Part shown: piece after piece, positions 29,954 through 39,156 of the stretch | Layout: each line of letters opens with the position of its first letter | Numbering within the stretch: the stretch's first letter is position 1 | Assembly (NCBI GenBank): GCA_021776375.1 | Contig: JAJFGA010000043.1 | Coordinates: forward strand, 1 to 64,000 | Reading direction: 5' to 3' | DNA length: 64,000 nt | Origin: Hyphococcus sp. | GTDB taxonomy: Bacteria; Pseudomonadota; Alphaproteobacteria; Caulobacterales; Parvularculaceae | Translations under genes and position numbers: made by a program | Notes under the pieces: model-generated | Told to the model about the DNA's origin: nothing | What the model saw: only the letters and a program-made list of their open reading frames with translations | The model's database searches: none

Positions 29954-30766
29954 GGTTTGGCCGTCGTTCATTGCAATTTTTACGTCGCCTTCGCCGGTCG
30001 GGCGGATTTCCTGAATATGATCGGTATTCACGATATATGACCGGTGGACGCGTACAGCGTTGACGCCGGCATCGGCGAGTTGCCTCTCTATGGCCGCAAG
30101 GGTTGCGCGCGCCAGATGCGTTTTGCCATTGGCGACGACTTCGACATAGTTTGACGCCGACTTCACCCAATGCACATCTTTAGCATCGACCCAGATTGAT
30201 CGTCCGCCGCATTTTAAGGTCAGTCTCTTTGACCGCTTTGCGTCTTCGCGCGCGGCGGCAATCTCCCTTCGTTGCTGCGCTAATTGTCTACCGAAGGTGA
30301 TGAAAAATACGAACAGCGCATAGGTCAGAACATCTTTTCGATATTCGTAAACCAGATCGCGCATTAGATGGTCGGAAAAGGTGTAAGAGGTCGAAAAAAA
30401 CAGCATGAATGCAAGTTTCCTGAACGCCACCATCAGCCCGACATGGATAAGCGAATAGATGATACTTGCGACCCCATGGACGCCGATAACGTATGACCAT
30501 TGATGTTGCCCCGGGGTTGCGCGGCTGGTGAGCCAAGCGACGGCCGGGAAGAGCGCAAATAATACGACAACGCTCGTTACCTCGTAGATCGCGAAATAAG
30601 TCGGTTCTGAGCCGCCGCCGTCGCGCCCGTATTCGGTGAGATTTGACAGAATATCGACCGCGAGGAAGGACGTCATGAACCCGGCCAGCCACAGGAAACT
30701 CAGACGGTCGGCGTCATCATCGTCCTGGTGTGGTGCGCGATTCGTTTTTGGGGAGGCTGTATTCAT
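29903..30766 (-). CDS. Membrane LytTR DNA-binding domain protein (paralog 2)
   Basis: TM N-terminus, SASNYVEVVANGKTHLARATLAAIERQL...VRVHRSYIVNTDHIQEIRPTGEG...GSRRYRDRISTEAS. Confidence 0.88.
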   Translation of the reverse strand: MNTASPKTNRAPHQDDDDADRLSFLWLAGFMTSFLAVDILSNLTEYGRDGGGSEPTYFAIYEVTSVVVLFALFPAVAWLTSRATPGQHQWSYVIGVHGVASIIYSLIHVGLMVAFRKLAFMLFFSTSYTFSDHLMRDLVYEYRKDVLTYALFVFFITFGRQLAQQRREIAAAREDAKRSKRLTLKCGGRSIWVDAKDVHWVKSASNYVEVVANGKTHLARATLAAIERQLADAGVNAVRVHRSYIVNTDHIQEIRPTGEGDVKIAMNDGQTIPGSRRYRDRISTEAS

Positions 30767-30961
30767 CTGGTGCTTTTTGGGCGCTCAGCCGTATTTTCGC
30801 AACCACTATGCGCCGACGGCTTAAGCTTTCGTCACCGACGAGCCGCCGTTTATCCCACGAGCACCGGTTTTTCCGCAGTTTGCAACACGCAGCCGCCGCG
30901 CCGCCCTTCGCGCTGGCGGTATGGACGTTCTTTGGCCAGCTTGTCTGCAGGTATTCAAGGA

Positions 30962-32200
30962 ATGAACAAGATGGCGATTGCTGACACGATGAGCTCCGAT
31001 GGCAATGGGTTTTCTACGCCAATGGGTCGCCGATATGACCTCGACTGGTTGCGGGTGATCGCCTTCGGGCTGTTGATATTCTACCATGTGGGCATGTTTT
31101 ACGTGACCTGGGGTTGGCACGTAAAAAGCGCCTATGCAGGGCCGACGGGCGAAGCGTTAATGTTGCTGGTCAATCCGTGGCGGCTGACGCTTCTATTTTT
31201 CATTTCCGGCGTTGCGATTCGCTTCGCGTCGGACAAGGCGGGGTCAAAAAGGCGATTTGCCGCCTCCCGCCTGTTCCGGCTGGGGTTGCCGATCCTGGCC
31301 GGGATGATCGTTATCGTCACCCCGCAAGCCTATTTTCAGCTCCGTTACAGCGGCGAGATTGAGCCCGGTTACTTTTCGTTTTGGGCGGATTATTTGAAGT
31401 TGGAACAGGTCTTCTCTATCACAACGCCGACCTGGAACCATCTTTGGTATGTTGTCTATTTGCTTGCGTATATTTTACTCATTACGCCTCTCTTACCTTT
31501 GATGCGCCGCTTCGCGGAAGGCATGGGCGATAACTTTATGGCTCAGGCTCTCGGCGGGCCGGTGCGCCTTCTTCTGTTCGTTCCTATCCCCTTTATTGCG
31601 TATCAATTTTTCCTGGAGCCATATTTTCCGACAACGCATGATCTCGTAAATGACTGGGCCAATCACGCGCACCGGTTGACGATCTTCCTCTTGGGTTATT
31701 TTGCAGCCAAGAACGGACGGTTCTGGTTGAGCGTCGATCGTGCTCTGCCTTGGGCGGTTGGGCTTGTCATCATTATCGGCGGCGGACGATTGACCTTACG
31801 CGCATCCGATTGGGACCTTTATATATCGATATTGGAGAGCCCGTTTGGCGTTATGGTTATTACACTTTACGCTTGGAGCTTCATCGCAACGCTCTTGGGG
31901 ATTGGGCAGCGCTATCTCAATCGGCCGTCGCGCGCGCTGACATATCTCACCGGCGCAGTCTTTTGTTATTATATTTTGCATCAGACAATCATTGTGGTTG
32001 CTGGCTATTATCTTACACAACTGCAGCTTGGCGCATGGCCGGAGTTTATGCTCGTTACGGGCATGACAGTTCTTGGATGCGCCGCCGGCTATGAGTGTTT
32101 CAGGCGCATTCCGCTTTTGCGCATTTTCCTGGGCATCAAAACCGCGCCGCAACGTAAAATGGCGCGCGGTCGTGATCACGAGGTCACGGCCGCTGCGTGA
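30962..32200 (+). CDS. Acyltransferase 3 / OpgC-like membrane protein
   Basis: RRYDLDWLRVIAFGLLIFYHVGMFY and multiple TM segments; start at ATG 30962 avoids overlap with divergent LytTR. Confidence 0.85.
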   Translation: MNKMAIADTMSSDGNGFSTPMGRRYDLDWLRVIAFGLLIFYHVGMFYVTWGWHVKSAYAGPTGEALMLLVNPWRLTLLFFISGVAIRFASDKAGSKRRFAASRLFRLGLPILAGMIVIVTPQAYFQLRYSGEIEPGYFSFWADYLKLEQVFSITTPTWNHLWYVVYLLAYILLITPLLPLMRRFAEGMGDNFMAQALGGPVRLLLFVPIPFIAYQFFLEPYFPTTHDLVNDWANHAHRLTIFLLGYFAAKNGRFWLSVDRALPWAVGLVIIIGGGRLTLRASDWDLYISILESPFGVMVITLYAWSFIATLLGIGQRYLNRPSRALTYLTGAVFCYYILHQTIIVVAGYYLTQLQLGAWPEFMLVTGMTVLGCAAGYECFRRIPLLRIFLGIKTAPQRKMARGRDHEVTAAA

Positions 32201-32264
32201 TGTGGTCTGGACGCGGGGTTTGAAATCAGGCGATATCTGCTTCGGCTGATTGATCAGGGGCGTC

Positions 32265-33509
32265 ATGGATATTGCAATCGCGGGGGCGGGGATCGCAGGA
32301 TTGGCGGCGGCGTCTTTCCTGCGACGGTACGGTCATCGCGTTGTTATCTATGACCAGCTGGACAAGCCGGCGCCTGTCGGCTCCGGGCTTATCATACAGC
32401 CTACCGGCCAGGCGGTCTTGTCTGCGCTTGGGCTGGGCGAGGCGTTGTCGCGCCGCGGGGCGCGCATTAACCGACTTTTCGGCAAGGTCGCCAAAAGCGG
32501 GCGCACTGCGCTCGATGTGCGGTTTGATGCGGGAGGCGGTGAGACATTCGGCATTGGCGTTCACCGCGCCGCCTTGTTTGAACTTCTGTTTTCTGCGGCC
32601 ATGAAATCCGGCGCCGAGTTTGAGCCGTTACATGAAGTTACTGGCGTCGCCGCGTGCGCCGGTGGGAAAGCGGTCTTGGAATTTGCAAACAGCCGGCACT
32701 CTCCGCCCTATGATTTGATTGTCGATGCTCTTGGCTTGCGCTCGCCTTTGATCGAGCGCGAAAATGCATTCCTCGACTATGGCGCGCTCTGGGCGAATAT
32801 ACCGCTTACGGAAAATACAGCGTTTATGAAAAATACGCTGGAACAGCGATATGAAGGCGCGCGTAAAACCGCTGGCCTCATGCCCATTGGATCAATCGGC
32901 GGATATAACGGAGACGGGGCGCCTCTGGCGGCGTTCTTCTGGAGCTTGCGTCAGGATCAATATGTGCGGTGGCAAGTGGATGGGCTTGATGCGTGGAAGG
33001 GCGATGTTCTGGCGCTGTGGCCGGCGCTGGAGACGCATCTGGAGACCCTTCAAAACCCGGAGCAATTGGTGTTTGCGCGCTATGCGCACCATACAAACCG
33101 CACCCCGGTGGAAGATCGCCTTGTTCATATCGGCGATAGCTGGCATGCGGCGAGCCCGCAATTAGGGCAGGGCGCCAATATGGCGCTGCTTGACGCCTAT
33201 GGGCTCGCACAATCAATTGACGAAACGGCGGATATTGGCGACGCGTTGGCAACATACAAACAGCTGCGCCAGCGCCATATCTGGCTTTACCAAATCATCA
33301 GCCAGCTTTTCACGCCGTTTTACCAGTCGGATTCCAGGCTGTTGCCATGGCTGCGCGACACTATCGCCGCGCCATTGTCGCAACTTCCACCTGTAGCGGC
33401 TGTCCTATCGTCGATGGTGGCGGGAACGCTGGGCGCGCCGTTGGGGTTGATGGATAGACGCGTTGCTGATCCTTCGCGACGCGATGCTGTGCAGCGCTCC
33501 TCAGGATGA
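32265..33509 (+). CDS. FAD-dependent monooxygenase (UbiH/salicylate hydroxylase-like)
   Basis: MDIAIAGAGIAGLAAASFLRRYGHRVVIYDQ; VHIGDSWHAASPQLGQGANMALLDAYGLA. Confidence 0.88.
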   Translation: MDIAIAGAGIAGLAAASFLRRYGHRVVIYDQLDKPAPVGSGLIIQPTGQAVLSALGLGEALSRRGARINRLFGKVAKSGRTALDVRFDAGGGETFGIGVHRAALFELLFSAAMKSGAEFEPLHEVTGVAACAGGKAVLEFANSRHSPPYDLIVDALGLRSPLIERENAFLDYGALWANIPLTENTAFMKNTLEQRYEGARKTAGLMPIGSIGGYNGDGAPLAAFFWSLRQDQYVRWQVDGLDAWKGDVLALWPALETHLETLQNPEQLVFARYAHHTNRTPVEDRLVHIGDSWHAASPQLGQGANMALLDAYGLAQSIDETADIGDALATYKQLRQRHIWLYQIISQLFTPFYQSDSRLLPWLRDTIAAPLSQLPPVAAVLSSMVAGTLGAPLGLMDRRVADPSRRDAVQRSSG

Positions 33510-33590
33510 GGGTGGTTATATGCTGCGTGGGTAGCAAAAAGTAATTCCCTCATCCTGAGGAGCAGACCGAAGGTCTGTGTCGCGAAGGAT
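33469..33590. repeat. Palindromic dispersed repeat, copy 2
   Basis: ATCCTTCGCGAC...CTCCTCAGGATGAGGG / CCCTCATCCTGAGGAG...GTCGCGAAGGAT; overlaps 3' end of 32265-33509. Confidence 0.88.
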
Positions 33591-33621
33591 AGAGCTACAT
33601 CTGGCATTTAGCGTATTCGCG

Positions 33622-34218
33622 TTACTTCGAGACGCGTGCGCCAAACAGACAGTCTCCAATAGTGGAGATTACAACATCGACGGCAGGCCCAAAAAGACGG
33701 TCGCCAAAGAAACCCCTTTGTAGACTGAGCATCATTAGCAAAGTTATGCGTGCAGCGACGGCATCGCGTTTAGGCGGCGATTTTTTCATATTCCAGCGCG
33801 TGATCAGCGCGTCCAGAAACTGCTGATCTTGCGTCTGGTGGGCGAGCAATCTTTTGGGTGGGACTCTGTTTGTAATGGCGATGCGCTCAGCCTCCCGGCC
33901 CATAATCTGGACCAAGGGGTCGTCGCAGATTTGTGCAAATAATGCTCGCAATCGTTTTTCAAACGCTCCGCGGGACCGGGCTGTTCCTGTTAGTAGGGGC
34001 GCCCGGATACGATTTTGCGCGTCTTCAAGCAGCTCAAAATATAAAAGTTCTTTCGTGTCATAGAATTTATAGAACGATCCTTTAGCGATACCGGCGCGGG
34101 TCGCGAGGTGTTCAACGCTGGTTTTGATTACGCCAGTTTCAGCGAAAAGACGCGCGCCCTCATCGCGCAGCCGCGCACGAATAGCGGTGAGTTCATTGTC
34201 GTTAAAGGCGCGCGGCAT
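33622..34218 (-). CDS. TetR-family transcriptional regulator
   Basis: GARLFAETGVIKTSVEHLATRAGIAKGSFYKFYDTKELLYFELLED. Confidence 0.9.
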   Translation of the reverse strand: MPRAFNDNELTAIRARLRDEGARLFAETGVIKTSVEHLATRAGIAKGSFYKFYDTKELLYFELLEDAQNRIRAPLLTGTARSRGAFEKRLRALFAQICDDPLVQIMGREAERIAITNRVPPKRLLAHQTQDQQFLDALITRWNMKKSPPKRDAVAARITLLMMLSLQRGFFGDRLFGPAVDVVISTIGDCLFGARVSK

Positions 34219-34237
34219 GGTGTTTCCTGTGACTGTT

Positions 34238-34260
34238 TGACTAATATCATTAAATAGTCA
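34238..34260. promoter_or_regulatory. Putative operator, inverted repeat TGACTA-N11-TAGTCA
   Basis: In the intergenic region between the TetR gene and the divergent membrane protein gene. Confidence 0.4.
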
Positions 34261-34294
34261 TATTGTATATATTGAAAAACCCATAGGTGGCGCT

Positions 34295-34696
34295 ATGTCG
34301 AAATTAAAACCGCTGATGCTGCTGATTGGCGCAATGGCCGGGCTGACATTTGCAGGCCTCACAATCGTTGCAGCGATACATGGCGGCGAGCATATGGTTG
34401 GGTTGTCAATGATTGTCGGTATTGCACTTCTTGCGGTGGTCGTAGCGCCAGACGCCCCAAAACGAAATGCTTTTGCGAGCGGCTTTCTTATGGCGCTAGT
34501 CGCAGTTCTAACGCAAGCGGCGTTCCTGCCAATCTATTTTGACAATAACCCGTCCTACCAGTTGATTGAAATTCCCTTCGGCTTAAGCGCGCGCAGTTAC
34601 ATAATTTTGTTCGCGCCGATCGGTGCAGTAGTCGCCGGCGTTGTTACTGCAATTTTCGCGTGGGCGGCGGCGGTGATTTTTCTGCGCAAAAAATAA
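34295..34696 (+). CDS. Small multi-pass membrane protein of unknown function
   Basis: 133 aa, about four hydrophobic segments. Confidence 0.6.
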   Translation: MSKLKPLMLLIGAMAGLTFAGLTIVAAIHGGEHMVGLSMIVGIALLAVVVAPDAPKRNAFASGFLMALVAVLTQAAFLPIYFDNNPSYQLIEIPFGLSARSYIILFAPIGAVVAGVVTAIFAWAAAVIFLRKK

Positions 34697-34711
34697 AGTC
34701 TGGAACATGCA

Positions 34712-35101
34712 ATGACATTGGATCTTTGGGCGCTGGTCGCAACACTGGGACTGGCGATGGTGCAAGTGGGCATGCAAAGCATTGCAACATTGCGCCAGCT
34801 AGGACCGGGTTGGGTGCTTAGCCCGCGTGATGAAACGAAAGCTGTAACGGGCTTGAGCGGACGTATTGTCCGGGCCCATCATAATCTGTTGGATATATTT
34901 CCGCAATTTGCAGCGGCGTTATTCGTTGTCCATATGGCTGGCGTGAATGGACAATATACGATCATCGGCGCTTGGCTGTTTTTCGTAGCGCGCGTCATTT
35001 ATGTGCCGGCCTATATTTTTGGACCGACGGGGCTGCGACCGCTGTGCTGGACGGCAGGGCAAATGGCGATCCTGGTTATTTTATGGGACATCGTTAGGTA
35101 G
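34712..35101 (+). CDS. MAPEG family protein
   Basis: LSGRIVRAHHNLLDIFPQFAAALFVVHMAG...FFVARVIYVPAYIFG. Confidence 0.85.
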   Translation: MTLDLWALVATLGLAMVQVGMQSIATLRQLGPGWVLSPRDETKAVTGLSGRIVRAHHNLLDIFPQFAAALFVVHMAGVNGQYTIIGAWLFFVARVIYVPAYIFGPTGLRPLCWTAGQMAILVILWDIVR

Positions 35102-35157
35102 GGAGAGGCGGGAGCCGCAAATTCCGTCTTTCCGGACGGAACTGTTGGTTTCGGCTC

Positions 35158-37017
35158 TTAATCCGCCTGATTTTCGGCCTTCGCACGGCGTTTTCTCAAA
35201 TGCGGTTTTAACGCAATTTTCCGCAATCGGATGGATTTTGGCGTGACTTCGACCAACTCGTCATCGTCAATATAGGAAATAGCCTGTTCCAGCGTCAGTC
35301 GCTTTGGCGGGGTGAGGCGAACGGCCTCGTCCTTGCCGGCGGCGCGGATATTGGTGAGCTGCTTGGCTTTTAGGGGGTTAACATCAAGATCATTGGGCTT
35401 GGCGTTCTCGCCGACAATCATGCCTTCATAGACTTTGTCGCCGGGCGAAATAAACATCACGCCCCGTTCTTCCAGGTTCCAGATCGCGAACGGCACAGCT
35501 GCGCCGTCTCCATTGGAGATGAGGACGCCATTGCGCCGCCCTTCGATGGCGCCTTTATGGGGGGCATGTTCGAGATAGGAACGGTTCATGACGCCGGTGC
35601 CGCGCGTGTCGGTGAGGAAATCGCCATGATAGCCGATCAGCGAACGCGCCGGCGCATGCATGGTGAGGCGGGTCTTGCCGGCGCCTGCCGGCTTCATCTC
35701 CACCAGCTCGGCTTTGCGCTGCGAGAGTTTTTCGATGACAACGCCGGAATAGTCATCATCGACGTCAATCACCACTTCTTCAATCGGTTCCAGCAGCGTT
35801 CCATCATCGTCTGTGCGGGTAACGACGCGCGGGCGCGAGACGGCGACTTCAAAGTCTTCCCGGCGCATATTCTCAATCAGAACGCCAAGTTGTAATTCGC
35901 CGCGCCCGGCAACTTCAAAGGCGTCGCTGTCCGCGGTCTCGCTCACGGAAATTGCGACATCGCCTTCGGCCTGGCGCAACAGCCGCTCGCGGATGACGCG
36001 GGACTGCACCTTGGAGCCTTCACGTCCGGCAAGCGGTGAGTCATTGGCAGAGATTGTAACCGATAGCGTCGGCGGATCGATCGGCTGTGCAGGCAGGGCC
36101 TCGGTTACGGTGAGGTCACAAAGCGTGTCGGAGACCGAGGCTTGGGAAAATCCGGCAATTGCGACAATGTCGCCGGGCAGGGCTTCATCAACCGGCTGGC
36201 GTTTTAGCCCGCGAAAGGCGAGCACTTTTGTGACCCGCGCCTGTTCAATTTTTTTGCCGTCCCGCGACAGCGCTTTCATTGTAACGCCCGGCTTGGCGCG
36301 TCCGGAAACAACCCGTCCCGTGAGTAGACGACCAAGATAGGGATCGGCTTCCAACGTCGTCGCCAACATACGGAACGGCGCGTTGTCGCCGTCGGATTCG
36401 ACTGACGGCGCCGGTACATGGCGTACGACGATCTCAAACAAAGGCTGCAAATTCTCGCGCGCGTTATCCAGCGTTAGCGCCGCCCAGCCGTCGCGGCCTG
36501 CGGCGTAAAGCACGGGGAAGTCGAGCTGTTCGTCATTGGCGCCAAGGGCTGCAAACAGATCGAAGGTCGCATCAAGCGCCTTGTCCGGTTCCGCCGACGG
36601 TCGGTCGACTTTGTTGAGAACGACAATCGGCCGGAGGCCAAGCGCTAAGGCTTTTGATAATACGAATTTGGTTTGCGGCATCGGCCCTTCGGCGGCGTCA
36701 ATCAGGAGCAGGCAGCCATCGACCATCGACAGGATACGCTCGACTTCGCCGCCAAAGTCGGCGTGACCCGGCGTGTCGACGATGTTGATGCGCACCGGGG
36801 TATTATCCTTTTCCCAGAGGACGCTAGTGCACTTGGCGAGAATGGTGATCCCGCGTTCGCGTTCAATGTCATTGGAGTCCATGGCGCGCTCGGCCATTTC
36901 CGAGCCTTTGCGCACGGCGCCGGACTGGCGCAGCATCTCATCGACGAGCGTTGTCTTGCCATGATCCACATGAGCGATGATGGCGATATTGCGGAGCGAT
37001 ATTGTGCGTTGCGTCAT
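35158..37017 (-). CDS. typA: Translational GTPase TypA/BipA
   Basis: [39 protein letters not shown]; full length. Confidence 0.97.
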   Translation of the reverse strand: MTQRTISLRNIAIIAHVDHGKTTLVDEMLRQSGAVRKGSEMAERAMDSNDIERERGITILAKCTSVLWEKDNTPVRINIVDTPGHADFGGEVERILSMVDGCLLLIDAAEGPMPQTKFVLSKALALGLRPIVVLNKVDRPSAEPDKALDATFDLFAALGANDEQLDFPVLYAAGRDGWAALTLDNARENLQPLFEIVVRHVPAPSVESDGDNAPFRMLATTLEADPYLGRLLTGRVVSGRAKPGVTMKALSRDGKKIEQARVTKVLAFRGLKRQPVDEALPGDIVAIAGFSQASVSDTLCDLTVTEALPAQPIDPPTLSVTISANDSPLAGREGSKVQSRVIRERLLRQAEGDVAISVSETADSDAFEVAGRGELQLGVLIENMRREDFEVAVSRPRVVTRTDDDGTLLEPIEEVVIDVDDDYSGVVIEKLSQRKAELVEMKPAGAGKTRLTMHAPARSLIGYHGDFLTDTRGTGVMNRSYLEHAPHKGAIEGRRNGVLISNGDGAAVPFAIWNLEERGVMFISPGDKVYEGMIVGENAKPNDLDVNPLKAKQLTNIRAAGKDEAVRLTPPKRLTLEQAISYIDDDELVEVTPKSIRLRKIALKPHLRKRRAKAENQAD

Positions 37018-37164
37018 GAGGCGCGACGTGCGCTATTTTCAGCCAATAGGCAAGGGTTTCAACCGATTTCTGTGCAAATGAATATGATTTGCTCTATAGG
37101 TCGTTGCGGACACAGGGCTGGGCTGTGACTTTGATTACACCCGGCCTGCTGCGGGCTGGAAAAA

Positions 37165-39156
37165 ATGGCGCATCTGTTCATTAGCTATTCGCGGGCTGAT
37201 CGAGACGCGATTGAGAAGCTGGCCGCCACATTGGAGGCGGCGGGCCACTCGGTGTGGTGGGATCGCCATATTCGCGGCGGGGCGTCCTTCGCCAAGGATA
37301 TCGAGGCTCAACTTGTTAAAGCGGATGCCATCATCGTCGCCTGGTCGCCCGACGCCAACCAATCTGACTGGGTCAAAGACGAGGCTGTCTTCGCCCGTGA
37401 CAAGGGGATATTGATCCCGATCTGCCTGTCGCATTGCGAAGCGCCGCTGGGGTTTCGCCAATATCAAATGATCGACTTCCAGAAATGGAAGGGCGATCAG
37501 GCAGGGCCGGAGATGCGATCAGTTCTGAATGCGGTCGCCGAACTCACGGGCGGGTCTGCGCCCGCGCTTGAAGCCGCGACGCCGAAATCCCTGATTGCAA
37601 AACTCAAAACCGAGCCGGCATACATGGCAGGGGCTGCTGCGGCGTTGGCGCTTGCCGCGTTGATTTATGTATTCGTCATCCATCCCGCTTTCGAGCCTGA
37701 TGGGGAATTGACTGTTACTGAGGTGCTGGGCCCCCTGCCGGCGCCAGCAGAAATTTCAATCGCCGTCCTGCCTTTTGCCGACATGTCGCCGGAAGGCGAT
37801 CAGGAATATTTCGCAGACGGATTATCGGAAGAGCTCCTCAATGTGCTGGTGCATGTGGACGGGCTCAAGGTTGCCTCGCGCACCTCGGCCTTCGCCCTCA
37901 AAGGCGAAGCGCTCAGCGTGGGCGATATTGCCGAGCGCTTGCAAGTCAATCATGTCCTGGAGGGCAGTGTCCGTAAGATGGGCGCCACCGTTAAAATTAC
38001 GGCTCAGCTTATCGATGCCCGCGATGACCGGCATTTGTGGTCTGAAACCTATGACCGACAGTTATCGGACCTGTTTCGTATCCAGGAAGAAATAGCGACA
38101 GCCGTTGTCGTTGAGTTGCGCAACCAGCTTGGCATGAAGGAAAGCGCGCCGGTCCATATCAAAACCGCCACCCACAATATGAGCGCCTATGACACCTATT
38201 TAAAAGCACGCGAATTATTCGCCGCGCGCGGCAAAGCCAATGTGAAAGAAAGCCTGCGCTTGTTTGAACAAGCCGTTGATATGGACCCGAGCTTTGCGAA
38301 AGGGTGGGAAGGACTTGCCGCCGTTTATGGTGTTGCGACGAGCTATAGCATTATGGATCGCGATTACTCCGCGCTGGCGCTTGCCGCCAACAAAAAAGCG
38401 CTTGAGCTGGATCCGGACCTATCGATGCCCTACGCCGTCATTGGTTTGACGTATCGGGGGCATTACCCGACGCCTTGGGCTGAATCTTTCGACAATCTGA
38501 ATAAGGCGGTGGAGCGCGATCCTAAAAATGTCAGCGCCTGGCAGTGGCTCGGCATGAACTATATCGCCGTCGGCGCGCGGGAAGACGCCATAAGCGCTTT
38601 TCGGACTTGCCTTGAGCTGGATGAGGCGAGGCAGTTGTGCCGACGCTACCATTCTGTAGTCAATATTATGCTCGGTAATATCGACGAAGCCATGAAGGAT
38701 GCCAGCATGAATGCGGAGGCCAACTATTTTGGCGGCTTTGACGCTTACCTCCCTGTTCTTCTCGAGCGCGACGAGCGCATGATGGCGTTTGCGGCGTCGC
38801 GAATGATTAACTGGCGGGCAGGCTTTCCGCATAAAGAATATATAAGCGCGCTGGAGAGCCCGGCGGACCAGCCGCCAGATCAGCTAGAAATTTTTACGGC
38901 CTGGGGTGCGGATGCGAAAGTTAATGTGGCTCGTAAAACCAATGTCATGCTGGCCTTGCGGGCGTATGACAAGATCAACGTTGGTACATTTGGCAATGAT
39001 TATCCGGATTTGTGGCTGCCGCAGTTCGCCCACTATCGTCGCTCGCCGCAGTTTAAGCAGTTGGCGGAAGATCTCGGTTTAACAGACTATTGGCGCACGC
39101 ACGGGTTTCCGCCGCAGTGCCACGCTGTTTCAGAGACTGACTTTGAGTGCAGCTAA
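37165..39156 (+). CDS. TIR domain - TM - TolB/FlgO-like domain - TPR protein
   Basis: MAHLFISYSRADRDAIEKLAATLEAAGHSVWWD...SPDANQSDWVKDEAVFA; TM AGAAAALALAALIYVFVIHP; AVLPFADMSPEGDQEYFADGLSEELLNVL; TPR-like C-terminus. Confidence 0.88.
   Translation: MAHLFISYSRADRDAIEKLAATLEAAGHSVWWDRHIRGGASFAKDIEAQLVKADAIIVAWSPDANQSDWVKDEAVFARDKGILIPICLSHCEAPLGFRQYQMIDFQKWKGDQAGPEMRSVLNAVAELTGGSAPALEAATPKSLIAKLKTEPAYMAGAAAALALAALIYVFVIHPAFEPDGELTVTEVLGPLPAPAEISIAVLPFADMSPEGDQEYFADGLSEELLNVLVHVDGLKVASRTSAFALKGEALSVGDIAERLQVNHVLEGSVRKMGATVKITAQLIDARDDRHLWSETYDRQLSDLFRIQEEIATAVVVELRNQLGMKESAPVHIKTATHNMSAYDTYLKARELFAARGKANVKESLRLFEQAVDMDPSFAKGWEGLAAVYGVATSYSIMDRDYSALALAANKKALELDPDLSMPYAVIGLTYRGHYPTPWAESFDNLNKAVERDPKNVSAWQWLGMNYIAVGAREDAISAFRTCLELDEARQLCRRYHSVVNIMLGNIDEAMKDASMNAEANYFGGFDAYLPVLLERDERMMAFAASRMINWRAGFPHKEYISALESPADQPPDQLEIFTAWGADAKVNVARKTNVMLALRAYDKINVGTFGNDYPDLWLPQFAHYRRSPQFKQLAEDLGLTDYWRTHGFPPQCHAVSETDFECS

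Noticed and set aside
30728-30961. N-terminal extension of the acyltransferase ORF
   Set aside because: No membrane or family sequence and overlaps the divergent LytTR start; ATG 30962 is more likely.
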